Shown piece by piece: positions 48,861 to 62,900 of a stretch of DNA of 64,000 bases. The translations under genes were made by a program, and so were the position numbers. The DNA is from Neodontobutis hainanensis. Lineage: Eukaryota > Chordata > Actinopteri > Gobiiformes > Odontobutidae. The notes beneath the pieces are model-generated. The model saw nothing but the letters and a program-made list of their open reading frames with translations, made no database searches and had not been told where the DNA came from. The DNA lies in contig JALDNG010000449.1 of NCBI GenBank assembly GCA_024349245.1, positions 1-64,000 of the forward strand, in the 5' to 3' direction. Positions within the stretch are counted from its first letter, which is position 1; every line of letters begins with the position of its first letter.

Positions 48861-51800
48861 TATACTTTACCTAACGTTCGATGGATAATTTATACCGATA
48901 TTACATTTTATGAACAGGCTTAGTTTTTAAACATCTTCATATTGAAACAAACTATGATTTTTTCAAAATAAAAATTTACATTTCGGCCAACAACTAAAAT
49001 TAAATGTTATTTTAAAAAAAGTATATTGAAAGACAAAGGTTAATATCATGTCACAAAAATATTTTCAATGGAGTTTTGTTGATAAAATATTTGTCACCAT
49101 ATTTTTTCAATTATTCTGGAGAATGATAGGCCCGAATTAATTTTGTAAACTGGACTAAAACAGTTTAAGCTGATAAATAAACGTTTTTATCACAATTTAA
49201 AACGGTTATCAAATATGAAATATATTTCTTCGATGATTGAAATGGTAAATTATCTGAAAAATCATTAAAAGTTAATGTGGTCGGCTTTGATTCATCTTAG
49301 AATTTTTTGATAAATCATACTGTTAAAATAATAAAAACAATATTTTTTACATTTTCTGTTATTTTTCGTATTTCTTAAACCACAGAAAAACATTTCGAAC
49401 CACAAAATGAAATTATACAAATACTTAAAATGCGATGTATTGTACATTATAAGAACTTATGATTATATTTAAGAACAAATTTTATAATCAACATACCTAA
49501 GCTCAATATTTCAATTAAATTAATGCTTATTAAGAGTTGTGATTGGCTTTTTTTATAACTACATTCTTTTTCTTCTTAAAACATTCGAAAAACGTATGTT
49601 ATTTCACATTGTTGGGATTGTAATACTTTAAATTAGTTCAGATTCTGTTACTTTATTTATTTTATGATACCTGTGATTTAGTTGTAAAAATAATCCTGAA
49701 AGTGAAGTTTCACAAATAACATTTATGAAATTCTAAGCTGAAAAATCAATTAAGAATTTAAACATAAAGTTTAGCTTTAAGTTAGGATCGTTTGTATTTT
49801 GGAAATCGAACAGTTTGATTTCTGTTCTAGAATATACTTTATCATTCGTTTTTTAAAGATATCAAAAACAAATAAAAAATAAGTTTTGACTGGATTAAAT
49901 GCATGTACCTTCAACCAAAATCATGAAGACTAAAGATATCATTTAAACTAGTTATCAATTTTGATGTATCGTTTAAAGTTTTTAAAATCTTGCAATGTGT
50001 TAAATTTCATGTTGTTTAAACCCAAATATATTTCTTTGGATGCAGTATAAAAATATTCCTTTAAATTAGAGAATTTGAAATTCAAAAAAAACAATTAAAT
50101 GTTTTCCAATTATTACTTGTAAATCTTTTGAATCTAGTTAATTATATATTAGATACGTTTCATATATTTCAAAAAAGTGTTCGAATAAAAAATCTAGATT
50201 TGATTTTGAATAATCGATGCTATATGTTGAATGTTTTAATTTTGTGAAAATGTATCTCCTATCTTGAAGCCTTTTGTTTTAAGATCTATTTGAGAAGTAA
50301 TCTGGAAATATATATAGTTTTTCCAAAAGCCTTTTTAAGAAAATGAATCATAATATTTTAGCTTAATATTAGCTTATCAATGGGGGCCAAATATAAATTT
50401 ATAAAATGAGAACAGAAACTCAGCCCATAATTCTTAATTTTGATCAAAATTTTGATGAGTCACAATTTACTAATGAGATATTCGAATATTTACACAATTT
50501 TTATGATGAGATAGCGATTTAATAAAATTTTCAGGCTCGTGTGTTTAACGAGAAAACTCGAATGTAATATATTATGACTCTCTTATTAATTTTAAGACAA
50601 TAATTTTGAAACATCCGTTTTAAATATCAGTCCTTTGAATTTTCACACATATCTTGCCCATTTGTCAAGACAATACTCAATAGAATGTTAAAGAAGTCAA
50701 AATGAATAAACCTAAACTCATCCTTTGATAAAAATAATCTGTTTTCATCGAGAAAAATTTTGATTTAGACAATTCTTATGGTAAACTTCTTTTCACCTTA
50801 AATTTTAACAAATTATGAAACTACTATTGTTTTTTTGATAAGATGATAAGCTCAGAGATAGTGTTTGGACTGCTTATTGCATGTGTCTCTATCGTTAGAT
50901 TATTGGAGACAATAAAAAGCATACTATGAACTAGATTGACAAGACTTTGATGATGGTAAATTCGGTAAACGTACGTTCAAAAAAATCCCTTTATGGGAGG
51001 GAAACGAGTGTTAAAAGGTTTATTCACGTGTCTAGCTAAAATAGAATTCAAGTTGTTTTTATTCTAAATATAATTGGAAACATTAGATCAGGTATTGTAG
51101 GTATAACTGACCGATTGATGATCTAAATTTTTTTTTAAATAAATGGATCATAGACATTTTGTCATCAATCCCTTTCTCAGTTTTTAGACCCATAAACTCA
51201 AGTTTGTGGTGAAAATAGAGTCTAATGGTTTAAGGATCATAACACAATTTCCAGATAACATCTATCCATCTTAAAGACTCTATCTACATGGCACTTTACA
51301 TGCTCGATAAGGTATCACATAGTTTGGAGATAGGGTCCTTAAAATATCTCAATCAATGATTTTATGAAAAAACTAAATATCTACTGATCAGATTAATCCA
51401 GCTATTATCACAATTGGTCATTATTTCATGGTTGAAGGTTGGGTATTCGATTTCACCAATACTGTTATATTATGAAACTTAGATAAATGACTTAGAAATT
51501 GTTTAACTTTTTCATATATCTCTGATATCCAAAATAAATGGGATCCAGAGACAAACTTAATATCATGTAGACTCTATCAAAGATAATTAGGGTCATTTTA
51601 TCGATATAATGACAATCAGAAATGAGCTTTAATAAGGTCGTTTCGTATTTTATATAAATTTAAACGATGTTGAAGGAAATGGTTAAGTATTCAAATTAAA
51701 AAGTATGATAAAACAACATAAGAATTAAAGCATCAAATTTTGGTAATTTTTTTATTTTGAATTTCTACCATTCAAATTGAAACTTTCCGATCCAACAACC

Positions 51801-52439
51801 TTATACGATAGAAATAAAACAAATATTCGAGAGTTTTAACCCTAATTCCCATTGAGAAAATAATTTGAAATCGTTAGCAATAAAACGTATTAAAATCGTA
51901 ATTTTTACATTCAAGTATTTTTTTAAACAAAAGTCTCTTCGAATAAAGAATCTGACAGAATTTTAAAAACGTATTATATTGATAGAAAAAAACTTAAGAA
52001 ATAATTAAATATTTTTTTAATTATTTAGTGTAAATAAATGATTTTGAAATCCTCTAAATTATAATGTTTTGTTTAACAAATCAGCTTTGTTTTGAAAATT
52101 AAAGATAAAAAATTTAACTTCATTTAAGGAATCAAAATCATCGAAAGTATTCCTTTCTCTTCATTTTTTATCGATATAATAAACCTTCAAACTTGAATAT
52201 GAGCTTTTAATGGATATTTTATGCCTTTGAAATCTGTCGTGAAAAATCTAAAATTTGGATTCATTTTTATCAAATTTGAAAATTAAAAGTTCATCATGCA
52301 TTGATAAACATTCCAAAAATATTTCTTCTTTGATTATAATAAGCACTAAATTTTTATTTTTTTCAATAAATAAAAATAAAATATCTTATATCATGCAGAG
52401 CATTTTTAAGAAAAGTAAAACGAATAAGATATGTCGGTA
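48861..52439. other. AT-rich stretch with a compositionally richer patch
   Basis: Between about 50840 and 51600 the DNA is less AT-rich, with short broken open frames on both strands. It may be an old mobile element, but no catalytic motif was found. The rest shows nothing. Confidence 0.35.
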
Positions 52440-53000
52440 ATTTTAAGTTATTTAAAATGACTCTTGTCAAGAAGAATTATTAACTCAATCCTACAAACAA
52501 GAATAGGTCGAAAAACATTGAAGAAATTTTAATCTTAGAGATAACAAAATACAAACATATTTATGAATATAGAAGTGCAAAAATTAAGTTGTTAAATTAT
52601 CTGTAATCTGCTTTTTAAAATGTTGAAAGTAAATCTGGGAAAGTTGATTCGTAATACACTTAGCATGTTCTAGCGAGTGACCACTTTTTCATCTGTGGAA
52701 TAGTCATTCGGAAAACAGACCATTGATCTCTTAGCCTTCTTTCATGAGAATAAAATATATATCTTAAAAAAAGGCTCTACGAAATTAGGATTAATAGATA
52801 TTTTTCAACACTTTTTTACTGTACATAAATGTCATTATTTATTTCTAAGAGGAAAAAATATTCTATTGACAGTTCGATCCAAAGGTATAATAGAGGTCGT
52901 TAAAATAAATATTCACATAAGCCAAACTCTTCAGAAAAATCTTCACACATACCAGCACAAACATCGCATTATATACCAAAATTAAGTTAAAAAATTGAAA
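52440..53000 (-). pseudogene. More degraded copy 3 of the integrin-like gene
   Basis: Aligns by eye with 30400-30930 of copy 1. Shared landmarks in the same order and spacing include the AGAATAGGTCGAAAAACATTG stretch near 52500, ATAGTCATTCGGAAAACAGA near 52705, the TCTAAGAGGAAAAAAT stretch at 52842 and CCAGCACAAAC at 52952. The distance from TGTTGAAAG (52620) to AAGAGGAAAA (52845) is within a few bases of that in copy 1. No reading frame survives. Flanking parts could not be aligned confidently. Confidence 0.6.
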
Positions 53001-56000
53001 TATGTTTACTGATTCCACTGTTTTTATATTCTTTGCATTTCGATATTTTGTTGATTAGAATGGCGGCCAATTATTTTTATTTGAAGTCGATGCACTACCT
53101 CTTAGGTTTTATCCTCTCCACTATGTGACAAGGTACATAATAATCCTGTCCTATCCTTACTTCAACACTGTTATACAATAAAAGTAATTTTTTGTTCATC
53201 CTATTTTGGAATAGTCAACGTAAAAGAATAAACCATTCGAGAAAACAGAAACTATGGATTTTCTGGAATTTTTTATGGTTACTCATGTCACTTCAATGAA
53301 TATATAAACTAAAGAATTTTTTTGTTAAATTTTGATATAAATTATTATTTTTGTCTCGTCATCTTAAAAAAATTTGATAAATCTTGAGTTTCTATCCTAT
53401 CAACTCTGTCATGGAATTACCGGTATATAAGAGATAAGAAACACAAAATTACAATTAATAAAATAAATCTTAGAACAAGTGGGATATACAGGCAATAATT
53501 CTGTCTCAAAAATCAATTTCTGTTGTTATTCTACTTCAATATGTTTGTTCTTTGTGTAAAATATAACAGATACTTAAATCTACAACATGTGTTTTAAGAG
53601 TTTATGCTTCTTCTGTTGTTAAGAATAATACTAAAGTTAAAATCCGAATTAATTTATGAGACTGCTTAAGAATAATATATGAGGAATTATGTCCCAGGTT
53701 TGTTTGCCTTAACTGATTAAATTATTTATTTTTTATATCAAACAAAAATGATGGTAAAGTTAATCATAATAATTTGGTAATGACAATTCAACATGAAAAT
53801 TGATAATTCACTCACATACTATATCAACCGTTTTTATTCAAATTCTCCTTTTTATATTTCACGAATATAACTATTTGTAAAAAGTCTGTTTTTTTACCAT
53901 AACATCAAAAATGGGTTAAAAATTTTTTGTAAAAATCATGTTTCTCAAAAATATCTTTCGTATATTAGACCTCTCTATGAATATATTCAAACTTTTATTC
54001 CTTTCGAAAACATATTATTTTCATATTTTATAATTTTCTTGTTTAATTTTGATGTGAGTTCAAAATATTGTGATATTTTAGAGGGTAAAAATAAATATCA
54101 AATATTCATTAATTACGATGCTCGTAGAGCATGCCACGTGTTTTTATTGATATTAAAGATTTTTACATTTATTCAATTAAACTTAACCTTTCGTTCAAGT
54201 TATTATAGAACAATAACAAAATTATGAGTTGTTTTATCTTTGATTAAATATTAGGATCGTTATAAAAAAATATAATTACATAAACAAGGCCATGTCTCTC
54301 AATATTTTATTATTTTTCGTTTATTCATACCATATTCTCACACATGGTTATTTTCATATTTTAATTTGATTATGCTTGATAAGAAAAATAAAATTTCAAA
54401 GACGAAAAGAAAAAAAATGACTTACGAGACTAACGTTAATTTAATAAATTCATTTTTGCAAATTTCATTTAAACCCATATGAGACATGAGAACCTAAAAA
54501 CTACTATATATTTATAGAATATATAGGATATTCATGTTATTATTTCTCCAGTTATTGTAGATATAGGATTAAACATATTCTATTAACTTTTATAAAACCT
54601 GAAAAATTCCACAACTGGATGGACGTGAGGATTTATAGTGGTAAGCTTTAAACTCCAGAAGTTGGTGTGAAACTCAAATTCTAAAAGTGATGAGATGTGA
54701 AAACTTGCCTTACATCACCGAAACGTATACCTGCTAGAATTTAAAGCAAGTATTAACAACTTTTAACTTAGTCTCTAGTTGTTTTCAGAAAATAAAATTA
54801 CCTCCAATCTTGACTAAACTAACACCTTAAAGTAAATGTATTCATTAAAACCCATGTTTTACTCTCTACGTTGGTAATGTAACATAAGGTGTGATACCGG
54901 AAAACACATTACAATCATGCCGAAAATTTAAAGATTAAATAATGTAATATTGATAAATATACTGCGGCGATATACACATCTCTTTGGGAAAAATTAGTTA
55001 TATTTCTAGTCTTCTAGTGTTTTGGAGTAAACCCTATATCAGCCAATTTACGTTTTATTGGATTTTAAAGTACATAATCTAGAGAAATCGACCCAAAAAT
55101 ATCAACTGGTGTAACAAAATCATGAGAAGAAATCAATCAATCAACTTCTTGTAGTCTGTTAATGTTTTAGCAAAAAAATTTTGGATCTTTAATGGTCTCA
55201 TCTAGGTTTTCTGACAATTTAACAATTCAATTTTTTTATTGTATCCACTGATAAAATAAGTTGAGTTCAAAAGAAAAATTTTTCCCTCTCGTGTCCATAA
55301 GCATTTTGTTGCAATATTTTCAAAATTCGAAAGTTTATTTTTTGCATTTGCCTGAATATTCTCATAGGCTGACATTCATAGTTTTCTGGTCATTGAAGTT
55401 TTATGTGGAGTATTTTCAGCCTACTCTTAACGAAAAACATTTATTTCATTAACTATAATAATAATGGACAATCATTTATAATTTGGTCTGGTTAAAAAAT
55501 GAACTTAAATCAACTATGATGGCTTGTAAGAGCTCGATTAAAAATAAATTCTTATTTGAATGATCGAATTACCATAAGATATAATGGCTATGAAGAATAT
55601 GTCTCGACTAAATTAAATGCCAAAATCGTGTCACTTTAGAAATTGAAAATAAAATATAAAAATGGAATAGAATCTTTCATATTTAGAATTTAAATTGCCA
55701 ATATGATTAAGAGTTCAAGTTTTTAAATTTAAGGTTAAACTTTAAAAGGTAAATTTTAATATTTTTATCTAAAATTAAGTTTTTAATTCACGATAAATTA
55801 AAAACTATTTGTGAATTAACGTGTATGCATTTTATCTTGAAAAAATATGAATATATTTTCTTAAAATACGAAATTTTTGAAAATGAGAAAGTAAAATTTC
55901 ATCACATAGTGGATATAGATATGATAAATAAAAAATGTGATCTTCCGAAAAGTATAATAAAATTATATCTTTGTTCTTTTAAATATTCAAAGTTAAAAAC

Positions 56001-56741
56001 CACTTACAATGTTCTAACATGATAAACATTGATATATTTTAATTTATATTTAATGTTGAGTTCATTATCCATTATCATACCGTGGAGGACCTATACTTGA
56101 AAACGATTTTTAATTTTTGTTGTTTCATGCTGCAACTATTGATTGTTACCAGAAAACCATTGGTATTTTCACAGATGCTGTTCAAAAAAAATACTTTTCT
56201 TAGTAACTACATATCGATATTTATTATAAATAAATTTCGATAACTTGAAAATTTACTGTTTAAACAAAAAATTGACACCATTATTAATCCCACATGTTCT
56301 ATGCTTTTAAAGTGTCTATGACTTTGTTTTTTTCTTTCGGTAGCTTTTGATCAACGAAAAACTAAAAAGTTAGAATGTTCGAAAAAATGCTTCGCTTTTG
56401 ATTGTAGGTCAAATTTTTTCCATTTATTTCAGTGTAAAATTTTGCACGTCTGCGACAAACTAATATATATAAGATTAACATATCTTTAAAAACTAGAAAA
56501 AGATTACAAGGTATTATTCACGTAAAATCGTTCAAATTAATGTGAAAATCTTTCCCAAAATGTATAAATTGAGTTTAAAATAAATATATCATTTTGGCTA
56601 ATTTTGAGATGTCTATAACTGCTGAAACGATGATGCTTTTTAATCTTTACATCTAAATATTTGATACATTTATGATTCAATGGTTTTATAAAATAGCTGG
56701 AGAAGGAATTTAAACGGATTTCTCAGTGAAAAAACTAAAAT
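53001..56741. other. AT-rich intergenic stretch
   Basis: A patch near 53060-53170 is richer in G and C but was not recognised; it might be diverged remains of copy 3. Small open frames at 54039-54227, 55261-55452 and 55825-56022 look random. Confidence 0.4.
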
Positions 56742-56942
56742 ATGTTTCATGCCATGACTTGGTTGTTGAGTAAATTAAAAAGACGACGTTATCATCACGA
56801 AATCAAGATTCACAAAGAAGGTCTCTCTTATTGTTTCGAAACTGATGATGATTTATACATTGTATTAATGAATAATACGAAACCTGATAAAATCAATCTT
56901 GCGAGAAGGATAGATGTGATCTGGAAGTACTTACCAAAATAA
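56742..56942 (+). CDS. Small coding-like ORF, unknown
   Basis: A 66-residue frame from ATG at 56742 to TAA, clearly less AT-rich than its flanks. It reads MFHAMTWLLSKLKRRRYHHE, then EGLSYCFETDDDLYIVLMNN, and ends ARRIDVIWKYLPK. An in-frame TAA lies just upstream of the ATG, and no splice acceptor is evident. The alternation of hydrophobic and charged residues suggests a strand followed by a helix, somewhat like a longin or roadblock fold, but this is only an impression. It may be a single-exon gene or the last exon of something larger. Confidence 0.35.
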   Translation: MFHAMTWLLSKLKRRRYHHEIKIHKEGLSYCFETDDDLYIVLMNNTKPDKINLARRIDVIWKYLPK

Positions 56943-59900
56943 ACCTTTATTTCTTTGAGAGAACAATCTTTCAAGAAAATAAGTTGTGAATGTAGAAAAT
57001 TAAAGTTATAAAGCTGCCAAATACATCTCGAAATTAATTACAAAATAGTTTCAGGTCTATATGTATAAAAGGTTGATCAATGAACTGACGTGTTTTGAAA
57101 GTTATTCTTTAAAATAAATAAAGCCAAAAATTTGAGTTAACCTCGATACAGCAGATCTTTAATGATAATTAATAACAAAATTTTTAAGCTGTCAGATTTT
57201 CATAAAATTATAGGTTTACACTGAAAACAGTACTGGTTTGAGATACTGCTAAAAATCAGAACAAAATTAACTTGAAAAATTATGAATTATGGTGTAACAC
57301 GCTTCCTTGTCACTGAAAAATCTGTAATAATTCAAGAAGTCTCAGACATTCAATCACAAATAAAACTTTACTTTTGATCTTATTCTTAAGATGATAACTT
57401 AAACGATTTTAAAATCGACTGACATGCAAAATATAAAGAAAAAATAAATTGCTACTAATTCAAACTTATAAACACTTTTTCTCTTTTTTAAACATTATTC
57501 CTGACATTTGAAAATATTTAATTGATTATAGAGAAAATAGAGAAACTCATATGTCAAAAAATTCACCACGATTTAAGGAATAGATGAACGTTACAAATAC
57601 ATGGCTGATTATGATGAAAATTGATACATGTTTTTAAAAAATGAATGATGAAGGGAAAGTTCGATTTGTTGCTAAAACGAAAGATTAATATCCTCCAAGA
57701 TCTTTATTTGAAAATTAGTGCTAAAAAACTTTGAATTTTATGGAAATCTAACAAGATTATTCATTGAAAAGAGGATTTGAAATTAAAAATATAATTGAAA
57801 GAAAAGCCTTCAAATATTTAGGAAATTTATTTTAATATCCTTAAAAACAGAGAAACAATAAATAAACGATTATACAATGTAAAATAAGTGTGGTAAATCT
57901 GAGTAATCAGCTGTAGTATATCTGCTAAATTGAGTCGTTTTCTCAATCAATACTATCCCCAAAATAACATTGATTAAATTTTATTTTGGACACTAAATAA
58001 AAATGGATGATTTATATCACTCCTCATCTCCCTCTTATGTTAGTCTGGATGATCAAAAGTGCCTTAAATGAACAAAATTATCCAGATAAGCCAAATTTTA
58101 AATATTTGACATTTTATGTTGAATTTTCTTTTTAATTAAAAGAAATAATAATGATATTTTGGCCAGTAAGTTATTAAAAATTCGGAAACGCTTTTTTTCA
58201 CTATTCTCAGCAAAAACAAAACAAGTATTCCGTCTGAATTAAACGAAGAAAAGAGAATCATTAAAATAAAACATTTAAAGCATACACTTAAAATCATCGA
58301 TAATTAATAAGTAAAAGATAAAACCAACATAAACTCCTATATTCATTCAAATTAACTTTGATCTGAAAGAGCGCCATCTAAACTACTGATACAATCGATT
58401 TAAATAACATATAGGAAAAAATATTTCTTCATATTATGATTTAAAAACTAAATTGAATTTTATATTCAATAAAAAATCAAGAATAATATTATTCTTTGTT
58501 TATAACACTTCACAAATTGGTTTCTTCTTTCAAACATAGTACATACTCTGATGAGATACCACACATTCAGCCAATATTCCTGGATCCTAAATCATCAATA
58601 AAATTAAATAAAAACAGTTAAAGTTCATCATAAAAAATGTTAAAAATTCAGAAATATTCATACAAAATCTTCCGTTAAATATAAAAACAACGAAAATAAA
58701 AAATAAATTTGATATTTTGTCAAAAAATTTTTCACGTCGAGAAAATACCACTTTCGACTCAACTATATGATGGTTGAGCCCTAAAAAATAAAATATTGTA
58801 ACTTAAACAAGTTGATAAATAAGAAAAAATATATTGTAACAAATTATTTTTGATTTTACAGTCGAATTTTAATTGAACGAAAACATAACGAATATTTACA
58901 CACGATAAGACAAATATTATTTCATCGTTTTATTATTATCTTTGACAATGAAAGCATAATTTTTAAAATCTTTACATTACCTCAATTAATAGAGAAAGCT
59001 CGTCTCTCATCTAAATATTTATTTTTAGTTATATTACACTCATAAGGTAAAAAACACCATTAAAAACTGATTTAAAATTGGAAAATAATATTATAAAAGA
59101 AATATTAGATGTTTATTATTTCATGCCTACGAAAAAGTTAAGAAATTTAATGAAAACTAAAAAATAAACATGGAATCGTAATTTCAAATATTAAATTTAT
59201 ATTTTATGATTCTAAATAGAAATGGTGTAAATTTGTCAAAATATGTCAAAATTATATCATGTTAATACTGATTTAAGGTATGTATTCAAAATTAAAAACA
59301 AAATCTGACCTTCTCAAGAAAAATAATTTGTGAGGACATCTAATTTAAATATCTAAAAATAACTCCTTTCCGGTCCTCCCTGATCTCTAAGATTTTCTTC
59401 AAACAGTTTGCCGACAATGAAATTAAAAATTAATTGAATTTTAATCAACTGTCCTTCCGAATTTAAATCGTAAGCATTTAATTTGTTTAAATAATAATTA
59501 TTCAAAAATCAGAGTGATAATGTGTATGTATCTTGCATAAAATAGTTATACAACTCTTTTTAAATTTATTATGAATCCTCAAATCAAGAATAATTAAAAA
59601 ATGAAAGTATTTTCTAAAAATAACAAAATAATCTAACAATTAATTATGATATTTTTTATAAATTAATAGCTTAAAATTTACTTCAATTGTTTTGTCATGA
59701 TCACTTCTCGGCAACTTAGTTATTTAAGAATCGTCAATAAAGAATACTTTTATCAAATCATTCACAAGGAAATTAAAATTTTCATCGTTCGTTTCATTGA
59801 ATAATGTTTGTTTTAAAATAGAATAACGAAGATACTGGAGTTTTTAAAATCAAAAATTATGTTTCTAATTCTTAGCATTGTATTGTATTTATTTTGATTG

Positions 59901-62900
59901 AAAAATTGTTAATTAAGTTTTACTCTTGAGTTTCCTTTGTCGTCGACCTGATACTGAAATTAGTTAAACTCTGACTAGATCTTGAAGAATTTTAATCCCC
60001 TAAAATTTAAGGTATACTTTTGAAAAATAAATCATACATTAATATTGATGATTTTAAACATAAAGCGAAAAATTTTTAAATATTAAATATATTTGCCCTA
60101 CAAATAATTGACATTGCAGTGTTATCAAAAATAAACGAATAGTTTTTTCAACAAAGATTAAGATTTAAATACTCTTCAAAAAAATTAAACTCCTCTTTTT
60201 AAAATATTTTGAGTTGTGTTATATTTTTAGAGATTAGAAAAGATCGATTAATATTTATTATCAATTGCTGTAAGGTTCACCTCGCTCATCTGATCTACTA
60301 CTCTTCTTTTCTGAGTCAAAGAAAAATAATTTTACTTTGTTGATTTCCTTACAAATACGCAAGTATTCCTCATGTCATAAATAAATAGCTTATTCTTATG
60401 GTATAAAAATCCCAATTAAATATCTTGTTTATGATTAAACCGAAGTTGTTATTTTTATATCTAACACCTTAATAATTTAAGAAAAAAAGTCAGTTCACTT
60501 GATTTATAAAGAAATATTACTTATCTTATTGACATAACAGTAAAATTAAAAAAACGAAAAAAGAAATTGATTCTTTTTAATTTTGTACTCTAAACAATTT
60601 ATTCAATCTAATTTAATAAAAAACCTAAATATGTAAGAAGGAATAATTTGCGAAACTGAAAAATTCCAATGGATAATAATTAAAATCAATCATTGTTTTT
60701 CTTATTGTAATTTAGTATGACAGAATAATATTTACGATTCAAAATGGAGAAAAGTTTTCTTGGAGATTTAGAAATTAATCATTTTTGTTGATTTATAATG
60801 ATATAAACGTTTAATTTATCCTGAACTAGAAACGAGGTAAATTAAAATAATTAAAAACCTCCCCACCTGATTTGGATCTTCAGCCATGGATGTTAGACTC
60901 TTTATTAACAAATTATCTGAGTTTGGTTTGGACAAACAAAACTAAAGACAAGACTGGAAAAAAATAATTTAAAAATAATTGATTCTTAAGAGTTTTTAAT
61001 GATTTAACAAACGGGGAAGCCAAATCAACTTTTACATTGCGTAAAATCTAATATGAATTTAAGCGTATTAAAATTCACAAATTAAAGATTTAAAATTGTA
61101 CACCTATAAACGAGCTGTACGTTTTTCTTAAATTTTACATATTTATCATGCTCGCGATATTAAAAATTTCACATCATATACTTGTTTTAGAATTTCAAAA
61201 AATTTTTTCCAAAATTATAATCAGAATTTTAACGTCAGAAATCCATGATTGAATGAAATTAATGGCAAAAAGGATTGATAAATTTTTTCCCAATTTTCTC
61301 AATTAGTTCATTAAAATTCTCGATGTAAAAGCGGAATAAATTAATGTCATGGATATAAATAATGTTTTTAATTAAACAGGAAAAATTAAAAACCATAAAC
61401 TACGAAGAATAAATATCGAAATTTCAAAAAAATAAAATAATTTAATGGTTAGATAAAGCATAACTGGTGACACATTCGGCATCCTTTATAGTGCGAAGTT
61501 AAAAAATTAGCCTTCTTTCTCAAAATAAGATGATAAATTTTAAAAAAGAGAATCATCAATTAATGTGAAAATTTTTGAATAATTTATAACTTCAAAATTT
61601 ATTTAAAAGATGTACTTAAAAAATCTTGCTGTTAATAAATAATGAAATAAAATTTACATATATGTTTGAATAAACTCATAAATCGAAAAATTTCATTAAT
61701 GCAGCCAATTTATACGAACTATAATCGAAGAATACCTAATTTTTACTACGGTGCATTAAACAGTGTATATTATATAAAGAAACTTGAAAATAATGCATTT
61801 TCTTAATAAGAAAAGTGCTTTTTGAAATAAATTCTAAAATTAAAATGCAATCGAAGAACTTTAAAAGATGATTGATATAAGTTGATTCAAAAAAATTTAA
61901 GATGAATATCAATTCAGCAGTTTAATTTATTTTAACTCAAAAAACCTGTAAATAAAAACCCCGAAAGAAATAGATAAGTTAAGATAAAATATGAGAATCA
62001 TTAAATTACAGTTAGTTACAGGATATTTTAAATTTCACATTTTCGTTAAAAATTTAAGAAAAATAAGAATGTAAATAACACTAAGAATCTTCTGTTAAAA
62101 ATGATTAATAAATAAAATAAAAGAAATCTAATAAATGAAATGTTATCAATACATAATGTAGATTGTAAAAAATAAAATTGTTGACTGAAATCAAACAAAA
62201 AGTCTTTCGATTACTGAAATTCAACAAAAACAAATATATTTTTTAAAATTTATTCTTGTGTAATTCATATCGTAGAAGTTTAAATAAAATAATTAAAGAA
62301 GTCTTACCTTCGAAAAAAGTGAAAAGAGTATGATAAAGAGAACAACCGCCATTACTTCTGAATATACGTAAAATAATCTTACTCTATTCTCGAATCGGCT
62401 ATTTATAGAACTTTTAATCTTTACCATTGTGACGATCTTAGTATAATCCAGAAAGTTTAAGTAATTACCTAGTTTTTTAGCATACGCAATAAACTCTTTA
62501 TTTCATTGTATTGACTTAAATTTACAATGAATTTAGAGCATGGTATAAAATGCTCTGAAGTTAAAAGTGAAGATGTTAACGTCAACTATAAATATAAAAT
62601 ATGCCATAAAAAATACTCAGCTTCAATCAATTAATTCTCAGATTATATGTTAATTTTTATACAGTTAGTTTTTAGGGTTAACAATACGTGGAGAACGACA
62701 TCAAGCATGGTATTTTATTATTTTTGCATATTTACTAATATTCATCTTATTCAAAATGATGAAAATCCAACATCTTGTCGATCCACCGATAAAAAAATTC
62801 ACGTCTATTAAAAGTGATAAAATTAACTTCTTTATACTCATTGTTTCTAGAGGTTCGATTTACGTGGAATATCTAAACCTTTGTTAAAAATAGAATACCT

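Noticed and set aside
52870..52890. GTTCGATCC, similar to a tRNA B box.
   Set aside because: No acceptor stem, A box or anticodon arm at the right spacing.
60200..60400. Possible fourth copy of the integrin-like gene (CTTTTCTGAGTCAAAGAAAA resembles GCTCAGACTCAGAGG in copy 1).
   Set aside because: Only scattered short matches; too weak by eye in A/T-rich DNA to separate from chance. A local alignment would decide.
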